The position numbers and the translations under genes are program-made. From Neocallimastix lanati (nom. inval.) (Eukaryota; Neocallimastigomycota; Neocallimastigomycetes; Neocallimastigales; Neocallimastigaceae), in the NCBI GenBank assembly GCA_016946835.1, contig JACVTC010000036.1, positions 1,195,001 to 1,259,000 of the forward strand: DNA of 64,000 bases, read 5' to 3'. Below, in pieces: positions 63,127 to 64,000 of the stretch; position 1 is the stretch's first letter; every line of letters begins with the position of its first letter. Below the pieces are notes generated by a model that worked only from the letters and a program-made list of their open reading frames with translations, had not been told where the DNA came from and did no database searches.

Positions 63127-64000
63127 ATGTCAAAAACTATTATTTCCCATGGAAATGAATTTCATATAAATGATTATAATTTAGAAAATGGTAAATAATA
63201 ATAATAAATTAATAATTAAAAATATAATTATAAATGAATTTTATAATTATATCAATATTTATATTTAATAAATACATGTATATGATTTATATATTTTATA
63301 GAAATGAATTATTATAATAAAAATTTTCCAATTTTAAAAAATTTTGTGGATGTAGTTTTACATTATAATAAACAATTGAATACACCATTACGTTTATTTT
63401 CACACGAAGAATTGTATAGGTAGTTTAAAACTATCGTTTAATTATTATTTGTTCATATTAAAAAATAATGATAGATTTTAATTTTATATTTATATTTTCC
63501 TGTAATATTATGAATATAGGATTGTATATACTCTTTGTAGACAAGGCCATAAAAAACTTGTTTATGATAATTTAATTGAAATTTACCGTAGTTTCTGCGA
63601 TGAAACCGTAACAGAATTAGAATCATTTAAACAAAATGAAACTTTTCTTACAATATTTAGTCAAATTGTATCTAATTACGTAAAATCATTTGACGTCATA
63701 ATTAATATTTTTGCTTATTTAGTAAATATAATAATAATAATAATTGAAGAATTGAATATATTTATAATTAAAAAATTTAATTAATTAAATATAATTAAAT
63801 ACTAATATTATATAATTAAAATTGCTTATTATATATCACATTTTAATATAATGAATGTATTAGGATAAATCCTATATAATGGAGGAACTGAAGACTTCAT
63901 TAAATGTAATATTAAAATATATTTTTGATGATTATATTTTTTCAAGAATTAAAGATCGTATTGGATATTCTTTATGTATGTATACCAATAATAATATACA
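63127..64000 (+). CDS. Cullin family protein, N-terminal part (partial)
   Basis: Exons are 63127-63190, 63302-63419, 63520-63721 and 63864 to about 63975 (GT donor there), with matching phases. The gene runs off the window. The product starts MSKTIISHGNEFHINDYN. It contains the cullin-repeat signature FSHEELYRIVYTLCRQGHKK followed by LVYDNL. Later parts read LESFKQNETFLTIFSQIVSN, VIINIFAYLDKSYI and FSRIKDRIGYSL. Compare the cullin pattern SFEELYRxxYxxCLxKxGxxLY and IFMYLDRTYV. Cullins scaffold ubiquitin ligases of the SCF type through the C-terminal RBX-binding domain, which is not in this window. The subfamily cannot be decided. Confidence 0.82.

Overview
The window is extremely AT-rich nuclear DNA. 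It has short spliceosomal introns (GT..AG, mostly 60-200 nt), (TTA)n, (TTTA)n and (TTTTA)n arrays, long poly-A/T runs and Asn-rich proteins. The gene set is fungal or opisthokont: a protein O-mannosyltransferase, a MEF2-type MADS factor, RFC1 and ribosomal proteins uS14 and eL43. There is also a protein with a motif reminiscent of the ciliary ERICH3 family. Together these best fit a zoosporic anaerobic gut fungus (Neocallimastigomycota). This assignment is inference from composition and gene content, not a database match.

Layout. 1-3,120: a small two-exon acidic protein and a 562-aa prion-like Asn/Tyr-rich protein, both minus. 3,120-8,900: repeat-rich DNA with a decayed Ty1/copia gag-protease-integrase, a TACAGATTGAATAAAA minisatellite, and a dead GAR-transformylase gene carrying a poly-A-tailed insertion. 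8,901-12,303: a 12-exon protein O-mannosyltransferase (minus). 12,865-17,905: a 1,508-aa acidic protein in six exons (minus) ending in PVEEA repeats. 17,906-22,317: repeats, an RRM fragment inside an inverted repeat, and a short unidentified segment. 22,318-27,912: RFC1, 20 exons (+). 29,165-29,895: Ty3/gypsy integrase fragment. 30,673-33,155: SANT/Myb protein (minus). 34,671-41,436: two decayed MULE-type transposase copies, with a tRNA-headed SINE-like element between them. 43,955-45,259: MEF2-like gene (+). 45,958-51,099: Cid1-type nucleotidyltransferase (+), with a 1-kb TTTTA array in one intron and a 5-nt microexon. 52,184-53,340: small protein, possibly axonemal (minus). 54,900-55,984: Ty1/copia RT-RNase H fragment with LTR remnants. 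56,501-56,620: a perfect 51-bp-arm hairpin. 57,535-59,360: eL43 and uS14 in tandem (minus). 63,127 to the end: 5' part of a cullin gene (+).

Exon models were built by hand. They were accepted only where splice dinucleotides, reading phase and family similarity agreed. For RFC1, PMT, the Cid1-like enzyme, MEF2, eL43, uS14 and the 1,508-aa protein the summed exons are an exact multiple of three with one terminal stop. The neighbours do not form a pathway; they are ordinary housekeeping and accessory genes embedded in mobile-element debris.
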